Positions 11,321-20,665 of a DNA stretch of 26,634 nt are shown here, piece by piece. A program made the translations under genes and the position numbers. The notes beneath the pieces were generated by a model. It was given only the letters and a program-made list of their open reading frames with translations, was not told the origin of the DNA and searched no databases. The stretch is from Rhizophagus sp. LPA8_4_AMF (taxonomy: Eukaryota > Glomeromycota > Glomeromycetes > Glomerales > Glomeraceae), in NCBI GenBank assembly GCA_021464525.1, contig JADRCO010000776.1, positions 1 through 26,634 on the forward strand. The letters run 5' to 3'. The stretch's first letter is position 1. Each line of letters opens with the position of its first letter.

Positions 11321-11549
11321 ATTACAATTTAAATTATTCACGCAATGGTTAAAGACATAATTCTGTTTGATTTAATTATAATCACTTAAACATTAAAAAT
11401 TAATTTGTTATACTGATTTTATCGTAAAATTTATCTTAATAAAATATCTACGTTAGAAGTTTGCTTCTAGAAAAATTTATGAGTTGATAATTAGGCATTA
11501 AAAATATCTAGTGTTACATATTAAATAGTTATCACTAAAAAGTAAATTT
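11321..11549. other. Convergent 3' intergenic region
   Basis: This 229-bp AT-rich spacer between the MAQG gene and the F-box gene carries an AATAAAA word near 11439. No gene or repeat was recognised. Confidence 0.4.
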
Positions 11550-13728
11550 TCATTCATCACAAAATGACCAGACCTTAACTATTCCTATATCTTCCATACA
11601 ATTTAATTGAGAATCAATTTTTGTTTCAGTTGATGATAAACCTACCCATCCTGGTGGAGGACCTATTGGCCCCTTTTTGGAACCATTATTTTTAATATTG
11701 CTTTGTAAATTGTTTTTTGAATTAGTACCGCCACAAACACTAACAATTCTTCCCTCGTCAAATCCGACCCATTTAACCCCTAAATTATACTTTTCAAATT
11801 CTCTTTTATTATTTGACGAATCATTTAGAGTCACAATACATTCACCATGTTTCTTTCTTTTTGCTGTTATTCCAACTGTTGAAAATTCAGTATCTCGATA
11901 AAGACTATGGTGATAATTTATATCTTTTGCATCATTATCATAATCTTTACTTCTTCGGCGTTCATTATTTTTCACTAAATTCCATCCTAAATCCCATATC
12001 TTAATTGAATGATCCATAGAACCGGTTATTAACTTACCATGTTCATCCAGAGCAACACTCATAACACTTCCTGTATGTCCATATAGTGTACATTTATGTT
12101 TACATTCTAATTTCGTTCCTTGTTCTAACACGTAATAAACTTGCAAAGTGTTATCGCAGTGTGCTGTAACTAATTGACCACTATTATACGTAATAGTCGT
12201 AATTGGAGCAAAAGAAAATTGTTCCATATTATCAGTGAAACTATTTTCTGAAAGAATAGGGATAAAGGATGGTAAAGATGAACAATGACGTGTTGATATC
12301 AACCGTGTAGCTGAAAATTTTATTTCCTGAATACCCACTGTCCAACCACCACCATATAATGGAACCGAATAAGCAACTATTGCTTTCCAAGAATCTTGAG
12401 GCTCATAATTCATTGAAGTACATTGCGTAGAATCCGTTGTAATGCACTCTACAGATATTTCTACTGGTGTCCAGCAAACAAAACTTCTTAGTTGATGAAC
12501 AAGTCTACACTCGACCCGTTCAATCGATTTTTCATCGGAACTTAATAGAGTATTAACTTCTGACTTATAATCAATAAAGTATATTGACAACTCAAAATCT
12601 TCAGTACAAGTAACTAAAACTGGGAAATGTAATGCACATGCAATAAGTGGACTTCGTGTATAAGGCAATCTATGCGAAGACATCGTTGGCAAAGTATAGA
12701 TTTCTCGGTGTCTCCATTTTCCTATGTCATTATTCGACCTTTCTAATGAATCAATCTCCCAAATAGTAAAACCTCCACTTGAATATCCAGCTACTAATTT
12801 ATATGTTTCTGTGTCATCTTTTCCTTCATTACTATCTAACTTCAAACAAGTAATGGCAATTGGGAATTTAGACTTCTGTATTTTGATCTCTTTATGCAAA
12901 ACTTCACTGCGCAGAGTATCTATATGTTCATTCTGTTTCCCAACACGCCAAAGATGTACTTCAGGTATACTATTAATATCATTAATACCAGAAAAAGAAG
13001 CGGTTAAAATGACATGCCTGGTAAATTGGACAAGAGGATTAGAATTAGTATTAACAGGGGGACTTGAATGAAATCGTGTAAAGAAATTAATAGGTGAAGG
13101 AATATCCCGCGTCTCTAACGATTCTTCATGCGAAACTGAAGATGATGATGAGAAAACATCTTGTTTTCGATCTTTGTTCAAATTAACGTAAGGTTTGAAA
13201 TCAATCACACGACAATTTCCCGTTTGCCAATTGTGGCTGACTCGATATATATTTTTCCAATCTTCCTCGTCTGCCTTATTAGTGCATGTCTCATCTAGTA
13301 ACATCTGAGATTTAGGAAAGCCATTAATTTGTGACGGGATCATTTGAAGACTTTCAAGACGATATGTAAGATTGGGACGTTTTGGAGCTTTAAAACGTGA
13401 TAGAAAAAGATCTTTCCATAACTTTTAAATGCGAATATTACAAATTAGTATTTTTTTTCAAAAATTATCGCATTTAAATTATTAGGCTTACTTGACGATC
13501 GTTTGTCAATCTCCACCATTGCCGAGAAACTAGTGCGCAAATACTTAAATCAGCAGCTGACAAATGCTTAAAAACATGAAGGTTAAGTTCATCAGAGAAT
13601 ATTTTTACAAAATCTTGTTTATTTTCTTTAACACAGTCAATTTTTTTCTGAGCAACATGATTCTGTTTAGACCGTTTATATATTGGCTCATGCTGTGCTA
13701 TATCTAGTTTTGGTTTTTGATAGGACAT
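11550..13728 (-). CDS. F-box and WD40-repeat protein
   Basis: Two exons on the minus strand, 13728-13492 and 13421-11550; 2109 nt, 702 aa. Residues about 43-90 form an F-box: IFSDELNLHVFKHLSAADL, then CALVSRQWW and, across the intron, LWKDLFLSRF. The rest is a likely WD40 propeller. One repeat is clear (about 530-566: LYGHTGSVMSVALDEHG, then GSMDHSIKIWDLG), and the C-terminal GIVKVWSF looks like a closing blade strand. Other blades are degenerate. F-box proteins dock on Skp1 in SCF ubiquitin ligases and the propeller usually binds the substrate; the substrate here is unknown. Inserts rich in Ser/Asn and a GPPPGW motif lie between late blades. The first exon carries most of the F-box. It is not a clear FBW7/Met30/beta-TrCP ortholog. 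Confidence 0.85.
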
Positions 13729-13954
13729 TTTAAAAAAATGAAAGAACTACCGACAGAATTACATAATTTACGTGTCTGTCTAACTTTTTAATGCTGACAG
13801 TTCCACGTGGTTCACACAAAGTATCCAACCAATCATTAAACAGGCCAAAAGAATAAATTTTTTTTGATTTTGATCTCGTAGTTTTTTTTTTAATAATTTC
13901 TCCCTTGGTCACCGCTGTCTTTCATTGGCTTTTTCAAAAAAATCACAAGAAACC
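13729..13954. promoter_or_regulatory. Bidirectional promoter F-box gene / RPS20
   Basis: The 226-bp divergent spacer contains a palindromic E-box CCACGTGG (CACGTG at 13804-13809), a CCAAT word at 13829-13833 and an inverted CCAAT (ATTGG) at 13924-13928, 27 bp before the RPS20 ATG. CACGTG is the usual target of bHLH factors such as Cbf1 and CCAAT that of the HAP complex. These are motif matches only. Confidence 0.45.
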
Positions 13955-14464
13955 ATGAGTTACGTCGCTAAGGGTAAAGATGAATTTGTTGACGAAGCAC
14001 CTAAAGTAAGAATCGTATAATTTATTGTCAAATATCTAAATCAATTAAATTTATTCAAATTAAAATTCTAGGTGCATCGCATCCGTATTACTTTAACTTC
14101 TCGTAATGTTAAAGCTCTCGAAAAAGTTTGTTCTGATCTAATTGGAAGAGCAAAAGAAAAACAATTGAGGGTTAAAGGACCTGTACGTCTTCCTACTAAA
14201 GTTTTGAGAATTACTACTCGTAAATCACCTTGTGGTGAAGGTAGTAAAACTTGGGATAGATACGAAATGAGAATTCATAAACGTTTGATTGATTTACATT
14301 CTCCCAGCGAGATTGTGAAGCAGATCGTATGTTAATTTATATCATTTTTTTTTGTTTTTATTATATTTATATATATCTTATTTTATTGCTCTTAACCATT
14401 ATTTTTTTAGACCTCCATCTCAATTGAACCTGGTGTTGAAGTTGAAGTTACTATCGCTTCTTAA
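13955..14464 (+). CDS. RPS20: 40S ribosomal protein S20 (uS10)
   Basis: Three exons: 13955-14005, 14072-14326, 14411-14464; 360 nt, 119 aa, exactly the usual eukaryotic size. It begins [16 protein letters not shown], continues [20 protein letters not shown], and has the uS10 core [19 protein letters not shown] and [18 protein letters not shown]. The end EVEVTIAS is typical. It sits in the head of the small ribosomal subunit. The first intron follows a 17-codon first exon, a common layout for ribosomal protein genes. All splice sites are GT-AG and every conserved block is present, so the gene appears fully functional. Confidence 0.98.
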
Positions 14465-14686
14465 ATTATAAATATAATTATTAATCTCGATTATTTCAAG
14501 AAAGATATAGTTGAAAATTGAATAAAATAGAGCAATCTTATTTGCTTTTTTTATTGATCATATATAGCATATTGTTTATTTATTGATAAATCCGTAAAGA
14601 GAATTAATTAAATGCATTTATGATTAATAGGGAAATGTAATTTGAAAATTGAGGAAACGTATTGTTAATTGAATTGTCTGAAAAAA
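14465..14686. other. Convergent 3' intergenic region RPS20/EMC2
   Basis: This 222-bp AT-rich spacer holds the two 3' untranslated regions. A GAATAAAATAG word at 14520 is a plausible RPS20 polyadenylation signal. No other feature was seen. Confidence 0.4.
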
Positions 14687-15929
14687 TTATTTTAACCAGT
14701 CATTTATGACGGTTTTTATTTCATTCGCACTATTTCCACCACGTTGGTTCTTTGAATATATGATAGATAGACGTTCTGTAGCTAAGCCATTCAAATCAGA
14801 AATCGTCTTCATATCAAGAGAAAATGAAGAATTCGTTGAAGATGATGCTGATGAAGTGATAGCACTGGTAGGTAAATTTAAAAGACGGGACGTACACTAT
14901 AAAACAAATTAATTAATTTATAAAATATTAATAAAAGTTGACACGAAGAAATTATAAATACCAATTTAATTCCGCATAATGCTCTAACATTTTCCTCACA
15001 TAATTCTACCACACGACAAAATTCTTTTAATGCTACGGTAATATTATCGCAAGTATATAAAATTTCAGCATATTTAAGATGATAAAAGTGATTTTGTGGT
15101 TGAAGTAAAATAAGTTCTTCAAGACAAAATCCTGCCTGTTGGTATCTTAAAAGAAAAAAAGAAAAATAATAATAAATTAAAATATACGTATTATTAATTT
15201 CTGATAATTTACTTACAAATGAAAACTTAAGTATAAAGCTGATAATTCCAGCCATGATTCAGCATCACTATAAAATGCGTCAAGGTATTTCGTTAAAGCT
15301 TCAATTGCTTGCTGATCCTGTCCCTTGGCTTTATATACTGCAATTCGGCGCTTTATCGCTGCCTGAATAAAAAGGAAAATATTAATGATAATTAACAAAT
15401 TTAATACTTAGGTTATTCGTTACTTACTACATTTGCATCATCGTCTTGTAAAATATTTTCGTACATAGACAAAGCAGCATCCAGTTTGTCTTCAGCTTCC
15501 AATTTCATTCCCTTCAAGATCTTTACGCGAGGCGATTCTGGAAATCGTTTATCTAAATTTTCAAGACATTTCTTTGATTTTTCATAAACACTATTTAATT
15601 TTCGTTCGTACTAAAATCAATTTTGATTTAAATATTTCTCGATCACGTACAATGGCCAATGGGTCATTTCCTAAGTCAAGTGCAGCGATGAATATCTGTT
15701 CATATACCGCCCAAACTAATTAACAAATCATTCGATTAACTATAATACTAAGTGAAATATATAACTCTACGAAAATCTAAAACGAACCTTCGTCACCGAG
15801 TTTACCAGTATATCCCTGGTGAATTAAGTTTTCACCTAAAGTAACAACAAGATCAGACTTTCTCTCTCCACTTTTGCGTAGTTCATGGAGGGTTGTAACT
15901 GCTGTTTTATAGTCAAAAGACACCATCAT
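14687..15929 (-). CDS. EMC2: ER membrane protein complex subunit 2 (EMC2/TTC35)
   Basis: Cytosolic TPR subunit of the ER membrane complex, which inserts tail-anchored and multipass membrane proteins. Six exons on the minus strand: 15929-15788, 15715-15651, 15571-15428, 15362-15217, 15145-14962, 14896-14687; 891 nt, 296 aa (human 297). Diagnostic blocks: VWAVYEQIFIAALDLG, CLENLDKRFPESPRV, the TPR helices AAIKRRIAVYKAKGQ and GFCLEELILLQPQNH, and the final exon ATERLSIIYSKNQRGG. The start is one of two tandem ATGs. The exon 3 acceptor is ambiguous. A site at 15610/15611 is better in consensus and would add 13 in-frame residues, but the one at 15571/15572 lines up with human EMC2 without a gap. 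The plus-strand frame at 14706-14912 is the shadow of the last exon. A 288-bp spacer separates it from the divergent carrier gene. Confidence 0.93.
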
Positions 15930-16217
15930 TAAATTTTAAGAGATAAGTATTGAATTGATAGGTAAAGTAGATAATTGTACAATTTGTACAATTAAGCTAA
16001 AAAGGCAAATGGCGGGATGATGAATAAGCTAAATTCTGTCAATCAATAAAAATTATTAATAATAGATTGATATTTGTCGTGAAACTAATACATGCAGGGA
16101 AAACTGATAACTGATGAATCTTTACACGATATTTTTATATTATCAGATGGAATTTTACCTTGTATACAATCACATTTTTTTACTGAGAAAAAATATTTTA
16201 TTTAATTTTCTGAGCTT
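15930..16217. promoter_or_regulatory. Divergent promoter EMC2 / mitoferrin
   Basis: The 288-bp spacer between divergent start codons contains two copies of the palindrome TTGTACAA within 15970-15992, giving a near-symmetrical dyad 40-60 bp upstream of the EMC2 ATG. No iron-regulatory GATA cluster is evident. The region presumably drives both genes. Confidence 0.4.
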
Positions 16218-17416
16218 ATGAATAAATTATTAGAAATGCCAGAAATAGAACATGATTATGAAGCTTTACCTGAAAACTCTCCCTTGACTGCAAATCTGAT
16301 CGCTGGTGCTTTAGCTGGTATAGGTGAGCATGCGATCATGTATCCTGTAGATAGTGTAAAGGTACTTCCATTTTGATCTCAAATTTATTAAATCATTTTT
16401 AGCCATTTCAGAGTATTTGTATGTATTCTTATAATTTATTTATAGTATTTATTTTGTACATATGACAGACTAGAATGCAAATCTTGAATCCAACACCGCA
16501 GGCAGTATATACGGGTGTTGCAAATGCATTTTCCCGTATTGCTTCAACAGAAGGCGTTCGCACCTTATGGCGTGGAGTTAATTCAGTAGTTCTGGGTGCT
16601 GGTCCTGCACATGCCTTATATTTCGGAACATATGAATTTTGTAAGGATCTATTTGGGGCAAATGCAACGCAAGGACATCATCCATTTGCGACAGGTATTT
16701 TTCTTTCAAGATCTTTATTAATTATTACCCTTAAAGGAGTTCAAAATTGACAAAATCAACAATTTCTAGGATCAGCAGGAGCATGTGCAACAATAGCGAG
16801 TGACGCATTAATGAATCCATTTGATGGCAAGTTTCATGAGTTCTTTATGTTTTTTTTTTTGGTCAATAATTCATTTATTTAAAATGTTTTTTTTACAGTT
16901 GTTAAACAACGAATGCAAGTCCACGGGTCAACGTACCGTAGTGTAGTTGAGTGTGCCCGTACAGTATATGCAAATGAAGGATTGATAGCTTTTTATGTAT
17001 CTTATCCTACGACACTTACAATGACCATTCCCTTTCAAATGTTTCAATTCAGTTCTTATGAATATTTTCGCAAGGTATTAAACCCGAAGGGGCAATACGA
17101 TCCAAAAACTCATGTTATAGCTGGTGGTCTTGCGGGTGCAATAGCCGCTGCTGCAACAACTCCTTTGGATGTTGCTAAAACCTTGTTACAGACACGGGGG
17201 AACTCTACAGATGTTCATGTTCGAAACTGTAGAGGTCTCTTGGAGGCCTTTCGAATCATTTACGAACAAAATGGGTTAAGGGGTTTCATTAGGGGTTTAA
17301 GACCAAGAGTATTGTCTCATATGCCTTCAACTGCTATCTGTTGGTCGGTATATGAATACTTTAAGTGGTTCATTAATTCGCATGATCGAAATAAAATACC
17401 TATAATATCCACTTGA
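16218..17416 (+). CDS. Mitochondrial iron carrier, mitoferrin (Mrs3/Mrs4 type)
   Basis: Inner-membrane carrier predicted to import Fe2+ for heme and Fe-S synthesis. Four exons: 16218-16361, 16469-16694, 16770-16826, 16899-17416; 945 nt, 314 aa, three carrier repeats and six membrane helices. The three signature motifs are PVDSVK (43-48), PFDVVK (140-145) and PLDVAK (231-236). The mitoferrin-specific stretch [18 protein letters not shown] places it with Mrs3/Mrs4 rather than SAM or other carriers. Three histidines reported to matter for iron transport in yeast Mrs3 have counterparts at H38, H96 and H214. Intron 3 (16827-16898) begins with GC: only GATG|GCAAGT joined to TTACAG|TTGTTAAACAACG keeps the frame. 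The 3' side has an AU-rich repeat. Confidence 0.95.
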
Positions 17417-17991
17417 AAAATTAGAATTCTAGGAAGTAAAGGAGAAATAGAAAAGGACATTTAATATTACTTATTTTATTATTGTCTTTTGACCAATAGA
17501 AGATATTGCGTTTTTAAAAAGACAACTATTAATTCTCCAGTTTGAAATTTTTATTGTTATTATTATTGTTGTTATTATTATTTTTACTCTATTATTATTA
17601 TTTCAAATTGTTTTTTTTAATTTTTTTAAAGTTCAAGAAGAAATCAGTTTATGGTGTGTTTGATTAACGTTAACATATTTATACATTTTGTTAGATAAAT
17701 TTTGTGATATGATTTGATAATTCGAAAATCATTCGATTTTTAAATAAAAAAAAAATTTTCAATCATTGTCCATAATAGTCGTGCTTACATGACAACCAAT
17801 CGTTATTTTCCGGTTCTAACAAACCGACCTAAGAGCCAATAATTCCATGGAAAATTCAGATCAACATCTCTGGATTTTAAGCTGGCATGGTCCGGATGAT
17901 TGGCATCCCGGGAAGTGGCGGGAACTATAGGTGAAACTAGTAGTAAAACCAGCCTACTACTTTTTTTTTCTTTACATTTGACTGGACTGAA
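17417..17991. other. Intergenic region mitoferrin / RPC19
   Basis: No conserved gene is visible. The left part is AT-rich and carries the ATT/GTT microsatellite described separately. The right part (about 17780-17940) is unusually GC-rich for the window, with CCCGGG at 17909-17914. It contains a 27-codon open frame from ATG 17847 to TAG 17930 that ends 61 bp upstream of the RPC19 start. The RPC19 promoter and leader must lie here. Confidence 0.45.
17541..17607. repeat. ATT/GTT microsatellite flanked by 8-bp inverted repeat
   Basis: Repeats of TTA/TTG trinucleotides run over about 17550-17603. They are flanked by TTTGAAAT (17541-17548) and its exact complement ATTTCAAA (17600-17607). The tract lies 125-190 bp after the mitoferrin stop, so it may be transcribed in the 3' untranslated region, where it would read as an AU-rich stretch in a stem. 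Confidence 0.55.
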
Positions 17992-18609
17992 ATGGACTGC
18001 TCAGATAATACAGACAATAATAGCAATAACGGAAACCCAGAAGAACATTCTGATTTTGAAGTTAGTGACATTTTGAACTTTGTAAGTATAAGTTTATATT
18101 TTATAATGCTACTGTATTGAATTTAATCATATTTTACACTTTTTTGTTTTTGTTATTATACAAGTACACCGAAAAGGGGTCCGTAGCTGACCCACAAAGT
18201 ATGACTTTCAGTATTTCTGGCGAAGAACATACTTTGGGAAATGCTTTACGATATATCATTATCCAAAAGTAAGTGTTTATGTTATTTCATAATTTGTCTA
18301 ACATAAAAATAACCTATCATTTTATTAAAAAGTCCTGAAGTAGAATACTGTGGTTATTCAATCCCACACCCGTCGGAGGATAAACTTAATATAAGGATTC
18401 AAACAACAGGTAGGTATAATCGTTAACCAATGTTCTATAATTTATAATCATCTCTCATCTTTCACTGTCTGTGTTATTTATTAGAGAACACAACGGCAAT
18501 AGATGCAATGCGTAAAGGACTTGAAGATTTAAAATCATTATGTGCCAAAATATCTGAAACATTTTATAAGGCTAATAGAGATTTTGATGAGAAAAACAAT
18601 ATTTCTTAA
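17992..18609 (+). CDS. RPC19: DNA-directed RNA polymerases I and III subunit AC19 (RPC19/RPAC2)
   Basis: Shared small subunit of RNA polymerases I and III. It pairs with AC40, like the bacterial alpha dimer, to start core assembly in the nucleus. Four exons: 17992-18081, 18165-18268, 18333-18409, 18485-18609; 396 nt, 131 aa. Key motifs are [15 protein letters not shown] (alpha-motif, about residues 48-62), [16 protein letters not shown] and LNIRIQTT. The C-terminal helix [16 protein letters not shown] completes the fold. The N-terminal 30 residues are acidic and Asn-rich, as in fungal homologs. All introns are GT-AG with in-frame joins, and the length is normal. A short upstream open frame (17847-17930) may affect translation if transcribed. 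Confidence 0.96.
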
Positions 18610-18918
18610 TATTAATTTGCTATACTATTTTTGAAGAGTCAAATTTCTAATAACTGTCTTTGTATTTAGTATAAAAGATTCTTTCTTTAGTTCCGCTTAT
18701 TTTGTATTTGTTATAATTTAATGATTTACAAGATTCTTTTGGTCTTTCCGGAAACAATATTTTCAATTTATTTCTCAAACGACTTTCCGGGATGATAATT
18801 AGCGGAGGCTACCACCAGTGATTGGTGCAACCTTAGAAAAAATACCAGTTTATTCTTAGTATATAGTACAAAAATGATAGCAGAATTTACATTATCATAA
18901 AAATTACATCATCAAGCA

Positions 18919-19062
18919 CTACTTACGTTTAGTAGTTGGTACCTTCGGCTTTGACTCCAATATCATTAGTAATATAGCAGAGGGTATATTACTAGGTGGA
19001 ACAGCAGAATTAGGAAGCCATTTATCTTAGGAACTTTGATCAGGCATTTCTTGTAACACATC
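18919..19062 (-). pseudogene. Unassigned coding-like fragment with one in-frame stop
   Basis: Read on the minus strand from 19062, one frame gives DVLQEMPDQSS, a TAA at 19029-19027, then KWLPNSAVPPSNIPSAI and an end rich in Lys/Pro (ESKPKVPTTKRK) closed by TAG at 18921-18919. The composition looks protein-like against the AT-rich background. I do not recognise the family. It is on the same strand as, and just downstream of, the TnpB/Fanzor relic but in a different frame, so it may be part of the same dead element or an unrelated exon. Confidence 0.25.
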
Positions 19063-19129
19063 AATAATTATTAATATAAGTAAGTTACTATCATACATGA
19101 AGATGTCTTATGACAAGATCATAGCTCCA

Positions 19130-19262
19130 TCAAGAAAAACCCGAAGGAATATTCCGGGGATCATTGACGTCTCTATCTATTTTTATACCGCAATTCTTAC
19201 ATTTGTACGTTTCTGATCCTCCAATATTCTATACAAACTACATGTCTTTGGGTGTAAGTTTC
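19130..19262 (-). pseudogene. Degenerate TnpB/Fanzor-type ('Cas12f1-like TNB') nuclease C-terminus
   Basis: On the minus strand the frame through 19221-19130 reads NIGGSETYKCKNCG, then IKIDRDVNDPRNI, ending at TGA 19132-19130. The CxxCG knuckle followed by DRDxN..RNI is the treble-clef zinc ribbon plus RuvC-III end of IS605/IS607 TnpB and its eukaryotic Fanzor relatives. DRDVN is at 19177-19163. Just upstream (about 19262-19235) a KTC-like remnant of the first cysteine pair is seen only if a frame change and a stop are allowed, so the gene is broken. The preceding open frame (up to 19492) shows no recognisable RuvC-I or II. It is therefore a relic, not a working nuclease. The family call rests on motifs alone. 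Confidence 0.5.
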
Positions 19263-19701
19263 AAATATTGAGCCTGATAACGGATTACACTGATTTTCAC
19301 AGGTTGCGGTCTTATGTGGGACTTGTTGTTCACCGCATTTGAAAACAAAGTGGGAATAACGATTTTTCTCTGTTTCAAATGAAACGGGCGCAAATTACAC
19401 TTTATTCCATTGTATTTGTATCGTTTTGATGATGCAATTGAAGAATTATGATGTGTAACGTAAAAATGATTCTTGGCACGAACGGTAATCATTTGTCACA
19501 AATCTTTTTAGATTTAAATGATGTTAATAATGATTATTAGCTTCTTTCAAATTCTCTTACATCAAACTATCCCGGCTTTGTTAATACTCTAGTTATAAAA
19601 CTGTTCATAGAGGTTTACGTTCTCTTTTTCCTTCTTTATACACTATACACTAGTTTTCATATGTATTCCGTGTTCTTCGGTATATTCGGCTGCTAATTCT
19701 G

Positions 19702-19926
19702 AACTAGTTTTAAACCGGTTTATGCTCAAACCGATATGGTTAGCTAAACTAGTTAGTTTACTAGTTTGTAGACTTGTAGTGGTTTAATAATTAAATGATA
19801 ACACGTCATTTAAAAAAAAATATCGAGTTTATTAATTAAAAATATTGTAAAATACCCAAATTTATGCCCAAATTAGGAAATTGATAGTTTCAAACCAGGT
19901 CTTAAACCATGTTTTTAAACCTAGTT
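19702..19926. repeat. Fold-back element with imperfect terminal inverted repeats
   Basis: The left end reads AACTAGTTTTAAACCGGTTT. The right end read on the minus strand is AACTAGGTTTAAAAACATGG, continuing TTTAAG, and pairs with the left end allowing a small gap. The interior has a perfect dyad AAACTAGT/ACTAGTTT near 19744-19765. No target duplication is evident, so the copy is old or the ends are misplaced. A MITE or hairpin repeat is the likeliest class. Confidence 0.4.
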
Positions 19927-20340
19927 ACCTACAAATATGTACATTAATATAAGTATTTATACTTAAATATACTTTAAAATTTTATTAAAATATACTTAAA
20001 AATAAGCATCAATTTTAATTTGTGATATACTTATAATATACCTATCGAGCTCATTAAGCAATTTTGCATTAAAAATTTAACATACCACTGGCTCAAACTT
20101 CTGATAATCAATTACATAAACAAGTAACGTGCTATTTTGTAAAGGATTAGTTTCCACTTCCCGTGATCAACTAATAGATTTTTGATGTTTATTAAAAGAA
20201 TTAGCAATTTCAGTCATATTATGCATTAATGCATGTATTCTTCCTGTATTTTTCATTATCAAATGATGATAATGCCATTTATATATGGATTCAGGACAAC
20301 TAATATATGACAATAACCTTGGAGGATAGTTTACAAGTAG

Positions 20341-20441
20341 GGATGTTAAATGGTTCGACTAGTTCGGTTTGTGCTCCAAACTACTAGTTTCAGGTTCGAA
20401 CTAGATGAGATGGGTTCAGATCCGAACTGCATCCAACATCC
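20341..20441. repeat. 101-bp imperfect palindrome bounded by GGATGTT/AACATCC
   Basis: The ends are exact complements over 7 bp, and pairing continues imperfectly inward (ATGGTTCG against ATGCAGTTCG). The interior is full of ACTAGTT, GGTTCG and GTTCGAAC words that also resemble parts of the 19702-19926 element. Composition is richer in G and C than its flanks. It is probably a small MITE-like unit or hairpin. No clear target duplication is seen. Confidence 0.4.
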
Positions 20442-20665
20442 TATATAGTTTAAAAAGTTTATTGGGTTATAAAGTGTAATTAGAATTTCACCGCGAATAT
20501 AATAATTTTCAATTGAACATCCTTTATTAATCTGTCACATTTTTTGCATAACCTTGGGTTAATGAAAATAATTAGTGATTTATAATTCCGATAATTACAA
20601 GCCTAGAAAACTGAGATAACAAACAAAATATTTTTCTTTTTGCAAAAAGATTGAATAATTTAAAC

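Larger units (their letters stand above)
18610..20665. other. 2-kb repeat-rich intergenic region RPC19 / condensin
   Basis: This is the longest gene-free stretch and it looks like a graveyard of mobile DNA. It carries, from left to right, a coding-like minus-strand fragment with one internal stop (18919-19062), a TnpB/Fanzor-type zinc-ribbon relic (19130-19262), two fold-back elements (19702-19926 and 20341-20441), and a 14-bp palindrome ATGCATTAATGCAT near 20222. RPC19 and condensin are convergent here, so no promoter is required. Confidence 0.5.

Noticed and set aside
11677..13071. Several plus-strand frames inside the F-box/WD40 gene
   Set aside because: They are antisense to a long exon whose minus-strand protein has recognisable F-box and WD40 features.
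13730..13912. Minus-strand 60-codon frame upstream of the F-box gene
   Set aside because: It lies in the RPS20 promoter and leader, is Lys/Ser rich, and has no family resemblance. The F-box protein starts cleanly at 13728.
14706..14912. Plus-strand open frame of 68 codons between RPS20 and EMC2
   Set aside because: It is the antisense shadow of the last EMC2 exon (14896-14687), which has a homologous reading on the minus strand and joins in frame to the rest of EMC2.
15611..15650. A 40-nt intron as the primary EMC2 splice choice
   Set aside because: It is much shorter than the other introns in the window, and the 79-nt alternative aligns with EMC2 without an insertion. It is kept only as a possible isoform.
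19238..19492. Minus-strand 84-codon open frame
   Set aside because: The translated product resembles no family I know. Only the different frame at its 3' side carries the TnpB-type zinc ribbon, so this is treated as part of decayed sequence and not as a gene.
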